Source: Flavobacterium sp. KMS (GTDB taxonomy: Bacteria > Bacteroidota > Bacteroidia > Flavobacteriales > Flavobacteriaceae). Taken from it: 64,000 nt of DNA. Positions 18,701-26,432 of this stretch are shown here, piece after piece; the first letter of the stretch is position 1, and every line of letters begins with the position of its first letter. Position numbers and translations under genes: made by a program. The stretch covers positions 1-64,000 of the forward strand of contig NZ_JSYP01000009.1 of assembly GCF_000813005.1 (NCBI RefSeq). The letters run 5' to 3'. A model generated the notes under the pieces. It worked only from the letters and a program-made list of their open reading frames with translations. It ran no database searches and was not told the origin of the DNA.

Positions 18701-18945
18701 CTAGTTTTGTAAAATTGAGACAAGTAATTATCGGATACCAATTGCCTATTAATAAGATTAAAGGTCTGTCTGTAATTCAATCAGCATCAATTTCATTTGT
18801 TGCCCGAAATTTATTCATTCTTTATAAGAAAACTCCAAACGTAGATCCTGAATCAGTTTTTAGCGCTGGTAATGCTCAAGGTATAGAACAATTTGGTGTA
18901 CCTAGAACCAGAAGTTTTGGTTTAAGCTTAAGTGTTAAAATATAA
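15790..18945 (+). CDS. SusC/RagA-family TonB-linked outer membrane transporter
   Basis: 1051-residue TonB-dependent transporter that forms a lidded pore with its SusD partner for oligosaccharide or peptide uptake across the outer membrane. It has a signal peptide (about 1-20), a carboxypeptidase-regulatory-like domain (about 37-110; ITGKVVGQDDG, GATVYAKSNN), a plug domain (about 125-270; VFVTALGVKK, VRGNG-like segment IRGNGSLNGNN, GGTAAALYGANAANGVILI) and a large beta-barrel ending in LSLSVKI. I took the ATG at 15790; an ATG at 15773 just upstream is out of this frame. It is the first gene of the catabolic operon and is followed by susD after 12 bases. The substrate is inferred from the neighbours, not from this protein. 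Confidence 0.95.
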   Translation: MKTKLLSLVFIGGMSLTINAHENAIKKHFLEQSTSQIEITGKVVGQDDGMPIAGATVYAKSNNRIATITDENGNFKLNVPESESFVVVNYMGYGTSESKINGTNQLLISLKPSENVLEQVFVTALGVKKVSKSLTYAVTELKGSEFNKAKEANISNALVGKIAGVNVSSTATGPNGSTRVVIRGNGSLNGNNQPMYVVNDLPIDNTQLNLPGTGNAPGSPKLNVDRGDGTALINPDDIKSITVLKGGTAAALYGANAANGVILIQTKRGSAQKGIGIDYNTSFTLETPAVIPDWQYEYGAGDAGKKPLTQNEAIATGRWSWGAKMDGTDVVQFDGVKRPYSPQKDNIKNFYRPGTTYINSIALSGGTDKASGRLSFSNMNSEGIVPNADFNRKTINLASNVNLTDWLKFDVVTQYNLEKSNNRPTVSDAEANPNWGTYLIANTVDIRNLAPGYDENGREVAWNPVPVATNPQFVVNRIKNNDTKNRFVGMANVKLNFTPDLFLQGRIGQDYTNYEFFGYIPKTSLNTPDGYVQGSKMILSNINSEAILNYTKKNIYRGISLSSLIGVNSRTTLRDEVRVDGTGFVLDDFYSLTNLKTVSYTYPYGKTKTNSVYGAIDLDYKNVFFLNFTGRQDWFSTLSKDNNTVFYPSIGSSVIVSDILTMPSWVSFAKLRGSWAQVGGATPDPYALNPSYSMIQGGHNGQQLQGPTSSRVPSPTLSPLTSTTFEIGTDLGFFNNRMNIDFAWYNRKTTNDIVETTISNASGATTSLLNLGKMRNEGVELLINGKIMSSENFSWDVTFNGSYNKNTVEALTEELTSITMASSVNNYAIIASDVGRPYSIIKGYKPLKDANGNTVYNVSGGSATTERGPLEELGQGVHPWGAGLSNEFRYKAITFSFLIDAKFGGSLYSGTDLYGTRMGLTKLTLEGRENGLPIKGVDKNGGTVDMVIAPENLRTYYDGLKNITSEFVYDASFVKLRQVIIGYQLPINKIKGLSVIQSASISFVARNLFILYKKTPNVDPESVFSAGNAQGIEQFGVPRTRSFGLSLSVKI

Positions 18946-18957
18946 AAATTAAAAGAC

Positions 18958-20490
18958 ATGAAAAAGATAACAACCCTATATATAGCAGGCATCCTTTTAT
19001 TAAGCATATCAGCTTGTACTAAAGATTTTGAGGAAACTAATACAAATCCAAACGCAGTAGATAAACCTACTCCAAATTTCATTTTTAGCAGATCTCAGCT
19101 TGACGGATTAAACAATAATTATTTTTTTACCTCAATTATTGAATGTGGTCAAATGATGCAACATTATTCCACTTACAAAGAAGCATCAGGAGCAGGAGAC
19201 AAATACCTTGACAACGAAGTATATTACTCTGCCTTTTTTGCACGAATATATCCAAATGCAATAAACGAAGTAACTATTGTAATAAACACACTAAAGGATA
19301 ATCCAGAAAATATCAACAGGTATAATATTGCCAGAATTTGGAGAGCTTACCTATTTCACCGTGTTACAGATTTATATGGAGACGTTCCATACTCTCAAGC
19401 TGCAAAAGCAAATTCTGATCTGCTTTTTTTACCTAAATATGATAGTCAGGAATTTATATATAAAGATTTACTGAAAGAATTAGATGAAGCAGCATCAGCA
19501 TTAACCACATCCAAACCTAGTTTTGGCGAGGCTGATTTAATATACGATGGTGATATTAATAAATGGAAGAAATTTTCATATTCATTAATGCTTCGATTAG
19601 GAATGAGATTATCTAAAGTTGACCCAGCGCTTTCTAAAACTTGGGTAAATAAGGCAATTACAGGTGGGGTAATCCTTAATGCTGCCGATAATGCCATAAT
19701 GGAATATAAAGACGGGCCAAACGATATAAACCGTAATCCATCTGCTCTAGATCCAATAACTCTTGATTTTGCAAAATCATCTTTCGGACAAAAAAACAAT
19801 GAAGGCGGAAAACTTAGTAAAACTTTTATTGATATACTAAAAACTACTAACGATCCAAGAATTAGTATATACGCAGGTGTTTGGCAAGGTACGGTACAAA
19901 ATACAAGTCCTGCCGTGCAAAAAGGTTTTCCAAACGGAACTAAAATAGCACCAACTCCAATTGAGCAGGCTACTTATTCTGAACCAAACCAAAGTACCGT
20001 TCTTAAAGTTGATTCTCCTCTTATTATAATTAGTAATGCCGAAACTAATTTATATCTGGCAGAAGCCGCTCTTAGAGGATGGTATGTGGGAGAATCTGAC
20101 CAAAGTTTATACGAAAAAGCGGTAAAAGCTTCTTTCCTAAATGCTGTGATTTATGGACCATCTTACGCCATAACTGATGCAACCCCATATTTAACTGCAA
20201 ATCCATATTTAGCTGGAGGCACATTTGATCAAAAAATGAATCAGATACATACTCAATTCTGGATTGCTTTATTTGTAGATGAACAAGAGGTTTATGCAAA
20301 CTGGAGAAGAACTGGCTACCCAATATTAACCCCTGTAAATTTTCCTGGAAACGTGACAAACGGCACAATACCAAGGCGTTTTAAATATCCAACTGCCGAA
20401 TATTCTGTTAATTCTGCTAACTTAGCAGAAGCAGTTAAGCGTCAGGGCAGCGATGCGTTTACAACAAGAATGTGGTGGGATAAACAATAA
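18958..20490 (+). CDS. SusD/RagB-family nutrient-binding lipoprotein
   Basis: 510-residue surface lipoprotein acting as the lid and substrate receptor over the adjacent SusC pore. It has a lipobox (LLLSISAC-TKDF, Cys at about 20), then TNPNAVDKPTPNFIF, an 'RIWRAYLFHRVTDLYGDVPYS' type segment (about 122-142) and C-terminal 'RRTGYP' and 'PRRFKYP' motifs. These place it in the SusD-like family 2 (the outer-membrane lipoprotein group) rather than the classic starch SusD. It is tightly coupled to susC (12 bases) and to the permease gene (14 bases). Confidence 0.94.
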   Translation: MKKITTLYIAGILLLSISACTKDFEETNTNPNAVDKPTPNFIFSRSQLDGLNNNYFFTSIIECGQMMQHYSTYKEASGAGDKYLDNEVYYSAFFARIYPNAINEVTIVINTLKDNPENINRYNIARIWRAYLFHRVTDLYGDVPYSQAAKANSDLLFLPKYDSQEFIYKDLLKELDEAASALTTSKPSFGEADLIYDGDINKWKKFSYSLMLRLGMRLSKVDPALSKTWVNKAITGGVILNAADNAIMEYKDGPNDINRNPSALDPITLDFAKSSFGQKNNEGGKLSKTFIDILKTTNDPRISIYAGVWQGTVQNTSPAVQKGFPNGTKIAPTPIEQATYSEPNQSTVLKVDSPLIIISNAETNLYLAEAALRGWYVGESDQSLYEKAVKASFLNAVIYGPSYAITDATPYLTANPYLAGGTFDQKMNQIHTQFWIALFVDEQEVYANWRRTGYPILTPVNFPGNVTNGTIPRRFKYPTAEYSVNSANLAEAVKRQGSDAFTTRMWWDKQ

Positions 20491-20504
20491 TATAAATAAA
20501 TTAA

Positions 20505-21824
20505 ATGAGTATTATAATTCTTTCGGCATGCATTATTTTTTTAGTGCTACAAATAACTTGGTTTAAAATCAACCCATTTATTGCCTTTATTATAACATCA
20601 TTATTGGCAGGCCTATTATTAGGTTTGCCAATAATAACGTTAACACAAACCATTCAGAAAGGTTTGGGCGATATGCTGGGCTCAATTGCCCTAATTATCA
20701 TATTTGGTACCTGCATTGGTAAACTTACTGTTTCTTCTGGAGCCGCATCTGTAATTGCAAAAACAGTTATGGAATGGACAGGCGAAAAATACGTACGATT
20801 AGGCTTAATGATTACAGGATTTATTGTTGGAATCCCTTTATTTTATAGTGTAGGCTTTATACTTTTGGTTCCCTTAATATTTTCTGTAGCCAATCAGTTT
20901 AAGCTACCCAAGGTATATATAGGTATTCCTATGCTTGCATCACTTTCGGTTGCCCATGGTTTTTTGCCTCCTCACCCATCACCAATGGCTTTAAGCAATA
21001 CCTTAAGTGCCGACATTGGCTTGGTTTTAACCTATGGTATTATTGTTTCTATACCAACTATTCTTATTGCAGGTTTATTGTTCTCTAACACACTTAAGAA
21101 TATTAAATCTAATGATAAAAACATTATTGTTCCAACCGAAGAACCTACAAACCAAGCTACAAAACCTAGTTTTTTTACAAGTATAGCTTCTTCATTATTT
21201 CCAGTATTTGGTTTAACGATTACTTCCTTATTACCATTAGTCTGGAAAAACGAACAAGTAGAACTAATATGCAAAACTATAGGCGAACCTAGTATTATCA
21301 TGTTAATTTCATTAATCATTTGCACCTACACATTAGGCTTTCGTACAGGTAAAAACATGAAAACCATTATGGAGGAATATGCAGTTGCGATAAAAGACGT
21401 TGCATTAATAGTACTTATTATTGGGGGAGCCGGAAGTTTAAAAGAAGTAATGATGGTAAGTGGCGTAAGTCAAACCATTGTCGAATCTTTAATACAAATA
21501 GACATTCATCCTTACTTACTCGCCTGGTTAATAGCTGCATTAATACGAATTTGTGTTGGATCGGCCACTGCTGCAGGCTTAATGACTGTCGGAGTTTTAG
21601 TACCTTTATTACAATTAAAATCATTAGACCCCAACTTATTGGTTCTTTCTATAGGCGCAGGTAGCCTGATGTGCTCTCATGTAAACGATCCAGGATTCTG
21701 GATGTTCAAAGAATACTTTGGCACCAGCATGAAAGACACCATTAAATCCTGGACAGTGATGGAGTCATTAGTATCCGTCCTTGGAATTATTTTTATTTTT
21801 ATATTAAACATTTTTATACACTAA
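20505..21824 (+). CDS. Gluconate:proton symporter family permease
   Basis: 439-residue inner-membrane permease of the GntP/GntT family, with about 12 hydrophobic segments. Family-like segments are the N-terminal FKINPFIAFIITSLLAGLLLG, 'HGFLPPHPSPMAL' (about 148-160), and C-terminal 'RICVGSATAAGLMT' (about 346-359) and 'SLMCSHVNDPGFWMFKEYFG' (about 385-404). Known members import gluconate and related aldonic acids by proton symport. In this operon, with KDG kinase and KDPG aldolase, a sugar acid such as gluconate or an amino sugar acid is the likely cargo. The next gene, ridA-like, starts 4 bases later. Confidence 0.92.
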   Translation: MSIIILSACIIFLVLQITWFKINPFIAFIITSLLAGLLLGLPIITLTQTIQKGLGDMLGSIALIIIFGTCIGKLTVSSGAASVIAKTVMEWTGEKYVRLGLMITGFIVGIPLFYSVGFILLVPLIFSVANQFKLPKVYIGIPMLASLSVAHGFLPPHPSPMALSNTLSADIGLVLTYGIIVSIPTILIAGLLFSNTLKNIKSNDKNIIVPTEEPTNQATKPSFFTSIASSLFPVFGLTITSLLPLVWKNEQVELICKTIGEPSIIMLISLIICTYTLGFRTGKNMKTIMEEYAVAIKDVALIVLIIGGAGSLKEVMMVSGVSQTIVESLIQIDIHPYLLAWLIAALIRICVGSATAAGLMTVGVLVPLLQLKSLDPNLLVLSIGAGSLMCSHVNDPGFWMFKEYFGTSMKDTIKSWTVMESLVSVLGIIFIFILNIFIH

Positions 21825-21828
21825 TATT

Positions 21829-22296
21829 ATGAGCTTATTACCACAAGAAAAATTTGAATCACTTGGCCTAACATTACCTCCAGCTCCTAAACCTTTAGGC
21901 ATATACAAACCATTCTTAATCGATGGCAAATATTTATATTTATCTGGTCATGGACCTGTTAAAGACGATAAATCTTTAATTATAGGAAGAATTGGAGAAG
22001 ATATGGACATTGAAGAAGGTAAACTAGCCGCAAGACAAGTAGGCTTAACAATGTTATCTACAATTGTTACCAATTTTGATAGTCTAAACGCAGTAAAAAG
22101 AGTAATTAAAGTACTCGGAATGGTAAATTGTACCTCTGATTTTTTACGTCATCCTTATGTTATTAATGGATGTAGCGAATTATTTGCTGAGGTATGGGGA
22201 CAAGAAAACGGAATCGGAGTAAGAAGCGCCGTAGGAATGGGTTCTTTACCAGATAATATTCCTGTTGAGGTAGAAGCGATTTTCGAATTATATTAA
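21829..22296 (+). CDS. RidA/YjgF-family enamine/imine deaminase
   Basis: 155-residue RidA-like protein. The family hydrolyses reactive enamines and imines released by PLP-dependent dehydratases, giving a 2-keto acid and ammonia. The sequence shows 'LPPAPKPLGIYKP' near the N-terminus, 'LYLSGHGPVKDD' (about 44-55), and the active-site arginine in 'GVRSAVGMGSLPDNIPVEVEAIFELY' (about R131). It belongs to the longer 150-residue subgroup. It is translationally close to the permease gene (4-base gap). The natural partner here is the D-threonine-aldolase-like PLP enzyme encoded downstream. A palindrome-ended element separates it from the kinase gene. Confidence 0.9.
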   Translation: MSLLPQEKFESLGLTLPPAPKPLGIYKPFLIDGKYLYLSGHGPVKDDKSLIIGRIGEDMDIEEGKLAARQVGLTMLSTIVTNFDSLNAVKRVIKVLGMVNCTSDFLRHPYVINGCSELFAEVWGQENGIGVRSAVGMGSLPDNIPVEVEAIFELY

Positions 22297-22305
22297 AAAA
22301 GCTAT

Positions 22306-22514
22306 GTCACTCCCGATAGCTATCGGGATTCAATGATTAACATTGATTTTTTTAATTAAACCATTAAGACATTAAGTTTCATTAAGAATCTAAGCTTAAT
22401 TTTTCTTAACCTACTAATTTTCATTAAGAAGTCAAACTTAATTTCCTTAATATCTTAATGGTAAAAAAATATTAAATGTTTGATCTGTGAATCCCGATAG
22501 CTATCGGGAGTGGC
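22306..22514. repeat. Palindrome-ended MITE-like element inside the operon
   Basis: Two copies of the perfect 18-base palindrome TCCCGATAGCTATCGGGA lie at 22311-22328 and 22492-22509. Their flanks are mutually inverted (gtcac...gattca against tgaat...gagtggc). Inside, AACCATTAAGACATTAAG (22359-22376) is mirrored by CTTAATATCTTAATGGT (22446-22462). The whole 209 bases can fold into nested hairpins. No ORF is inside. It looks like a non-autonomous repeat or a mobile intergenic cassette, and could also act as a transcript-stabilising or attenuating structure. Confidence 0.7.
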
Positions 22515-22530
22515 AAAAAAAATAATAACT

Positions 22531-23562
22531 ATGAACACAAATACCTCACAAACAAAAATTGCAACATTTGGAGAACTTCTATTACGAATGGGCATAGCCA
22601 ATGGCAATCGATTTACGCAAGCCAAAGAAATGCAGGTTCATATAGGAGGAGCCGAAGCAAATGTTTGTGTACTACTTTCACAATTAGGCATAAATACCAA
22701 TTACATAACTCGTTTACCTAACAACGACCTATCTCAGCTTGCATTAAATGAACTCCATAAGTACAATGTAAATACCACAGATTGTATTTATGGAGGAGAT
22801 AGAATTGGCTTATATTTTATCGAATCAGGTAATCAGATAAGGCAATCGCAGGTAATCTATGACCGTAATAATTCGGCTTTTGCAACTATTGCCGAAGATG
22901 AAATAAATTGGGATAAAGTTTTAGAAAATACAACCCATTTTCATTGGTCTGGAATCAGCCCAGGAGTTTCTAACGAGGCAGGTTTAGTTTGCAAGAAAGC
23001 AATATTAGCCGCTCATAATAAAGGCATAACAATATCCTCTGACTTTAACTTTCGTACAAAATTATGGCAATACGGAAAAAGTCCTTCCGAAATTATGCCC
23101 GACCTTCTTTATTACAGCACAATTACTGTCGCCGACTTAGATTCGACAGAAATATATTTTGGCATTAAAACAGATAAAAACGATTCCGATTCTAATCGGT
23201 TTCTAAAAACATACGAATTGCTAAAAGAAAAAATGCCTTACCTAAAAACATTAGCTATGAGCTTCAGAAAATCAGAAGGTCAAACCCATTTGTATTCGGG
23301 CATGTTATTTCACGAAGGTAAATTTTACGAATCAAAACAATATCTAATACATTTAGTTACCGACCAGATTGGATCAGGAGACGCCTTTACCGCAGGATTA
23401 CTTTACAGCCTTAAAAACAATCTATCAGGACAAGAATGTATAGATTGGGCAACGGCATGTGGCGTTATAAAACAAAGCGTAGTAGGAGACTTTGCAATAA
23501 CCACATCCGAAGAAATAAACCATTTTATCAAATACGGCTCAAGTAATAGAATTAATAGATAA
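22531..23562 (+). CDS. kdgK: PfkB-family sugar kinase, probable 2-keto-3-deoxygluconate kinase
   Basis: PfkB carbohydrate kinase of 343 residues. The N-terminal ribokinase signature is GGAEANVCVLLSQLG (about 38-52), and the C-terminal signature with the catalytic aspartate is DQIGSGDAFTAGL (about 283-295). Its position directly before KDPG aldolase and the motif context of KDG kinases (GGAEANVA-type, YDRNNSA) make 2-keto-3-deoxygluconate the best substrate; fructokinase is the alternative. I chose the ATG at 22531. The upstream in-frame GTG at 22510 lies within the palindromic repeat and would add seven residues. The KDPG aldolase gene follows after 14 bases. Confidence 0.87.
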   Translation: MNTNTSQTKIATFGELLLRMGIANGNRFTQAKEMQVHIGGAEANVCVLLSQLGINTNYITRLPNNDLSQLALNELHKYNVNTTDCIYGGDRIGLYFIESGNQIRQSQVIYDRNNSAFATIAEDEINWDKVLENTTHFHWSGISPGVSNEAGLVCKKAILAAHNKGITISSDFNFRTKLWQYGKSPSEIMPDLLYYSTITVADLDSTEIYFGIKTDKNDSDSNRFLKTYELLKEKMPYLKTLAMSFRKSEGQTHLYSGMLFHEGKFYESKQYLIHLVTDQIGSGDAFTAGLLYSLKNNLSGQECIDWATACGVIKQSVVGDFAITTSEEINHFIKYGSSNRINR

Positions 23563-23576
23563 AACATAATTACAAA

Positions 23577-24224
23577 ATGTATAATATTTTAAAAGCACAA
23601 AGAGTACTTCCTTTAGTCACACAAATCAGCATTAAAACTGCCGAGATTATACTAAAATCTGCTTCAGATTCAGGAATTAAAATCATTGAATTTGCTGCAC
23701 GTGCTGATGACGCAAAAGAAGTTTTTGCCCAAATGGTAAATTTTAGAAACACAAATAACCTAGATATAAAATTGGCTGTTGGATCTGTCCTGACCTTAAA
23801 TGATGCCGAAACGTACCATAAACTTGGTGCAGATTGCATCATATGCCCACATACAGATTTAGAAATAGGAGATTATTGTTTAAAAAATAACCTTTATTGG
23901 ATTCCGGGAGCAGCTACATTAAACGAAGTTCTTCATGCTAATAAATTAGGAGCCGAAATAGTTAAGCTTTTTCCTGCTGATAAAATAGGAGGTCCTGATT
24001 ATGTAAAAGCTATAAAAGCGCCATTTCCAAATTTAAAACTGATGCCTACTGGCGGTGTAACATTAGAAGAAAGCAATTTAAAATCTTGGTTTAAAGTAGG
24101 AGTTGTTTGTATAGGAATTGGCTCTCATTTGTTCTCCAAGGAAATGTTATCTCAATTAGATTATAATAAATCATTTGAAGCTTTTAAAAATTTAATTGCT
24201 ATTGTTGATAAAACCAGAAAATAA
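23577..24224 (+). CDS. eda: KDPG/KHG aldolase
   Basis: Class I aldolase of 215 residues that cleaves 2-keto-3-deoxy-6-phosphogluconate into pyruvate and glyceraldehyde 3-phosphate, the last step of the Entner-Doudoroff branch. The Schiff-base lysine is K130 in AEIVKLFPAD, the general base fits E38 in KIIEFAARAD, and the phosphate-binding end is LMPTGGVTLEESN. The substrate loop reads IPGAATLNE, as in the family. It follows kdgK by 14 bases, and its stop is 4 bases before the start of the PLP enzyme gene, so coupled translation is likely. Confidence 0.93.
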   Translation: MYNILKAQRVLPLVTQISIKTAEIILKSASDSGIKIIEFAARADDAKEVFAQMVNFRNTNNLDIKLAVGSVLTLNDAETYHKLGADCIICPHTDLEIGDYCLKNNLYWIPGAATLNEVLHANKLGAEIVKLFPADKIGGPDYVKAIKAPFPNLKLMPTGGVTLEESNLKSWFKVGVVCIGIGSHLFSKEMLSQLDYNKSFEAFKNLIAIVDKTRK

Positions 24225-24228
24225 AGAC

Positions 24229-25344
24229 ATGGAAAATAATTGGTGGGAAATAAATCCAGAAACGCGTATTGACACTCCTTTTTTAGCGCTTTATATCGAC
24301 CGTATTCGATACAATATCGAGCACTTAATTGAATCTGTAAATGGGAATACTCAAAAATTAAGACCACATATAAAAACGCATAAACTTGGAGAAATTCTCG
24401 ATTTGTTTAAAAAATATCAAATAAACAAAGTAAAATGTGCCACTATTGCCGAGGCCGAATTATGTGCCATTCATAATGTTCCTAATATATTATTAGCCTA
24501 CCAACCCACAGGATTAAAACAAAAACGCTGGATTACCTTACTACATAAATATCCTCGCCTTAATTTTTCGACTATTGTTGATAATATCGACACAGCAAAC
24601 GAATTGTCCGAGTTAGGCAAAAGCTACAATTTAAAGCTAAACATCTACCTTGATATAAATGCTGGAATGGATAGAACCGGAGTAAATTTTAAAAGCAATT
24701 GGAGTGATTTAGCCAGTGCCATAATCCAATTACCAAATATCAATTTCTTAGGATTACATATTTATGATGGCCATTTAAAAGGCACTATCGAGCAACGAAC
24801 AAAAGAAGCATCAGATTCATTTACCCAGATAACAGATAAACTTTCTACACTTGAGCAAAAACTAGATTACAAACTAAAAATTGTTGCTGGTGGCTCTAAT
24901 ACATTTCCGTTTTATGCCACTCAGGAAAATGTAGAATCTAGCCCAGGTACATTTGTATTTTGGGATATTAATTATCAGACTAATTTACCTGAGCAGAGTT
25001 TTAAACCCGCAGCGGTTTTAGTGGGAACAATTATTTCTAAACCCACAGAAAATACTCTATGTATCGATATCGGATATAAATCTGTAGCTTCAGAAAACCC
25101 AATAGACAAACGTTTGACAATTTTAAATGACGATAAGTTAATTCCAATATCGCATTCCGAAGAACATTTAGTTCTCGAAAACAAAGGAAATAAACAATAC
25201 AAACTAGGCGATACCATTTATGCAATCCCCTACCATATTTGTCCTACTTGTGCTTTACACGAAACAGTTCAGGTAGTAAACTCTCAGCAAGATATTTATA
25301 ATCAATGGACTGTTCTTGCCCGCAATAAAAAAATAAGTATTTAA
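24229..25344 (+). CDS. D-threonine-aldolase/D-serine-dehydratase-like PLP enzyme
   Basis: Fold-type III (alanine racemase N-terminal barrel) PLP enzyme of 371 residues. The Schiff-base lysine fits K49 in RPHIKTHK. The C-terminal metal site is H336 and C338 in PYHICPTC, the His-x-Cys pattern of metal-dependent D-serine dehydratase and D-threonine aldolase. Family members act on D-configured beta-hydroxy amino acids. D-glucosaminate has that same 2-amino-3-hydroxy acid layout, so a dehydratase giving 2-keto-3-deoxygluconate fits the flanking kdgK, eda and ridA genes. I chose the ATG at 24229; the in-frame start at 24196 would overlap eda. The general family is certain, and the substrate is inference. 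Confidence 0.88.
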   Translation: MENNWWEINPETRIDTPFLALYIDRIRYNIEHLIESVNGNTQKLRPHIKTHKLGEILDLFKKYQINKVKCATIAEAELCAIHNVPNILLAYQPTGLKQKRWITLLHKYPRLNFSTIVDNIDTANELSELGKSYNLKLNIYLDINAGMDRTGVNFKSNWSDLASAIIQLPNINFLGLHIYDGHLKGTIEQRTKEASDSFTQITDKLSTLEQKLDYKLKIVAGGSNTFPFYATQENVESSPGTFVFWDINYQTNLPEQSFKPAAVLVGTIISKPTENTLCIDIGYKSVASENPIDKRLTILNDDKLIPISHSEEHLVLENKGNKQYKLGDTIYAIPYHICPTCALHETVQVVNSQQDIYNQWTVLARNKKISI

Positions 25345-25361
25345 AAATAAAATACAACACT

Positions 25362-26432
25362 ATGTTCATATTTGATGCACACCTAGACCTAAGCATGAAT
25401 GCTATGGAATGGAATAGAGATTTAAGAAATGATGTATCTACATTGCGTCATTTAGAAAAAGGAATGAATGACAAACCAGATAGAGAAAAAGCTACTGTAT
25501 CATTCCCAGATTTAAGAAAAGGAAACATCGGGATTGTAGTAGCAACTCAAATAGCACGATTTGTTAAACCCGATAGTAAAATTCCTGGTTGGAATTCGCC
25601 ACAACAAGCTTGGGCGCAAACACAAGCACAAGTCTCCTGGTACAAATGCATGGAAGAGGAAGGCGAGATGACTGCAATTACCGATAAGAAATCATTACTA
25701 AAACAAATTGAATTATGGAATGATGGTACTCCAAATGACAAAAAACCTATTGGCTATATTTTAAGTCTCGAAGGTGCAGATTCCCTTATTGATGTTTCAT
25801 ACGTAGAAAAAGCGCACAATTACGGACTAAGAGCTATTGGTCCTGCACATTATGGCCCAGGTCGTTATGCTAACGGAACCGATTCTACAGGAAAAATGGG
25901 CGCAAACGGAATCGCATTGCTTAAAGAAATGGAACGTTTAAATATTATTCTGGATGCAACACATTTATGTGACGATGCTTTTTGGCAAGCCCTAGAAAAC
26001 TATAACGGTCCAGTTTGGGCAAGTCACAATAATTGCCGAAGCTTAGTAAATCATAATAGACAATATAGTGATGATCAAATCAAAGAACTCATTTCCAGAG
26101 GAGCAGTTATAGGCGGCGCATTAGATGCATGGATGTTGGTACCAAATTGGGAACGAGGCGTTTCTACTCCATTAGGAATGCAATGTAATCTCGAAACCGT
26201 TTTTAAACATATGGACCACATATGCCAATTGGCAGGAAATGCAAATCACATTGGTGTAGGCTCAGATTTAGATGGCGCATTTGGGACAGAACAAACACCA
26301 TATGATTTAAACACTATAGCCGATTTACAAAAATTAGTCTTCATCTTTAGAAGCCATGGATATTCAGAAGAAGATTTAAAAAATATCTTCCATCAAAACT
26401 GGATAAACTTCCTAATAAAAAATTGGGATTAA
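25362..26432 (+). CDS. M19 membrane-dipeptidase-family amidohydrolase
   Basis: 356-residue zinc amidohydrolase of the renal dipeptidase (M19) family. Zinc ligands fit H7 and D9 (FDAHLDLSM), E137 (LSLEGAD), H201 (ATHLCD) and H222 (SHNNCR); the catalytic aspartate fits D302 (GSDLDG). No signal peptide is seen, so it acts in the cytoplasm despite the family name. Classical substrates are dipeptides with a D residue, but the fold hydrolyses other amides too. In this operon it could release an amino sugar acid from an N-acyl or peptidyl form. It is the last plus-strand gene of the operon, and its stop overlaps the convergent regulator gene by 4 bases. Confidence 0.92.
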   Translation: MFIFDAHLDLSMNAMEWNRDLRNDVSTLRHLEKGMNDKPDREKATVSFPDLRKGNIGIVVATQIARFVKPDSKIPGWNSPQQAWAQTQAQVSWYKCMEEEGEMTAITDKKSLLKQIELWNDGTPNDKKPIGYILSLEGADSLIDVSYVEKAHNYGLRAIGPAHYGPGRYANGTDSTGKMGANGIALLKEMERLNIILDATHLCDDAFWQALENYNGPVWASHNNCRSLVNHNRQYSDDQIKELISRGAVIGGALDAWMLVPNWERGVSTPLGMQCNLETVFKHMDHICQLAGNANHIGVGSDLDGAFGTEQTPYDLNTIADLQKLVFIFRSHGYSEEDLKNIFHQNWINFLIKNWD

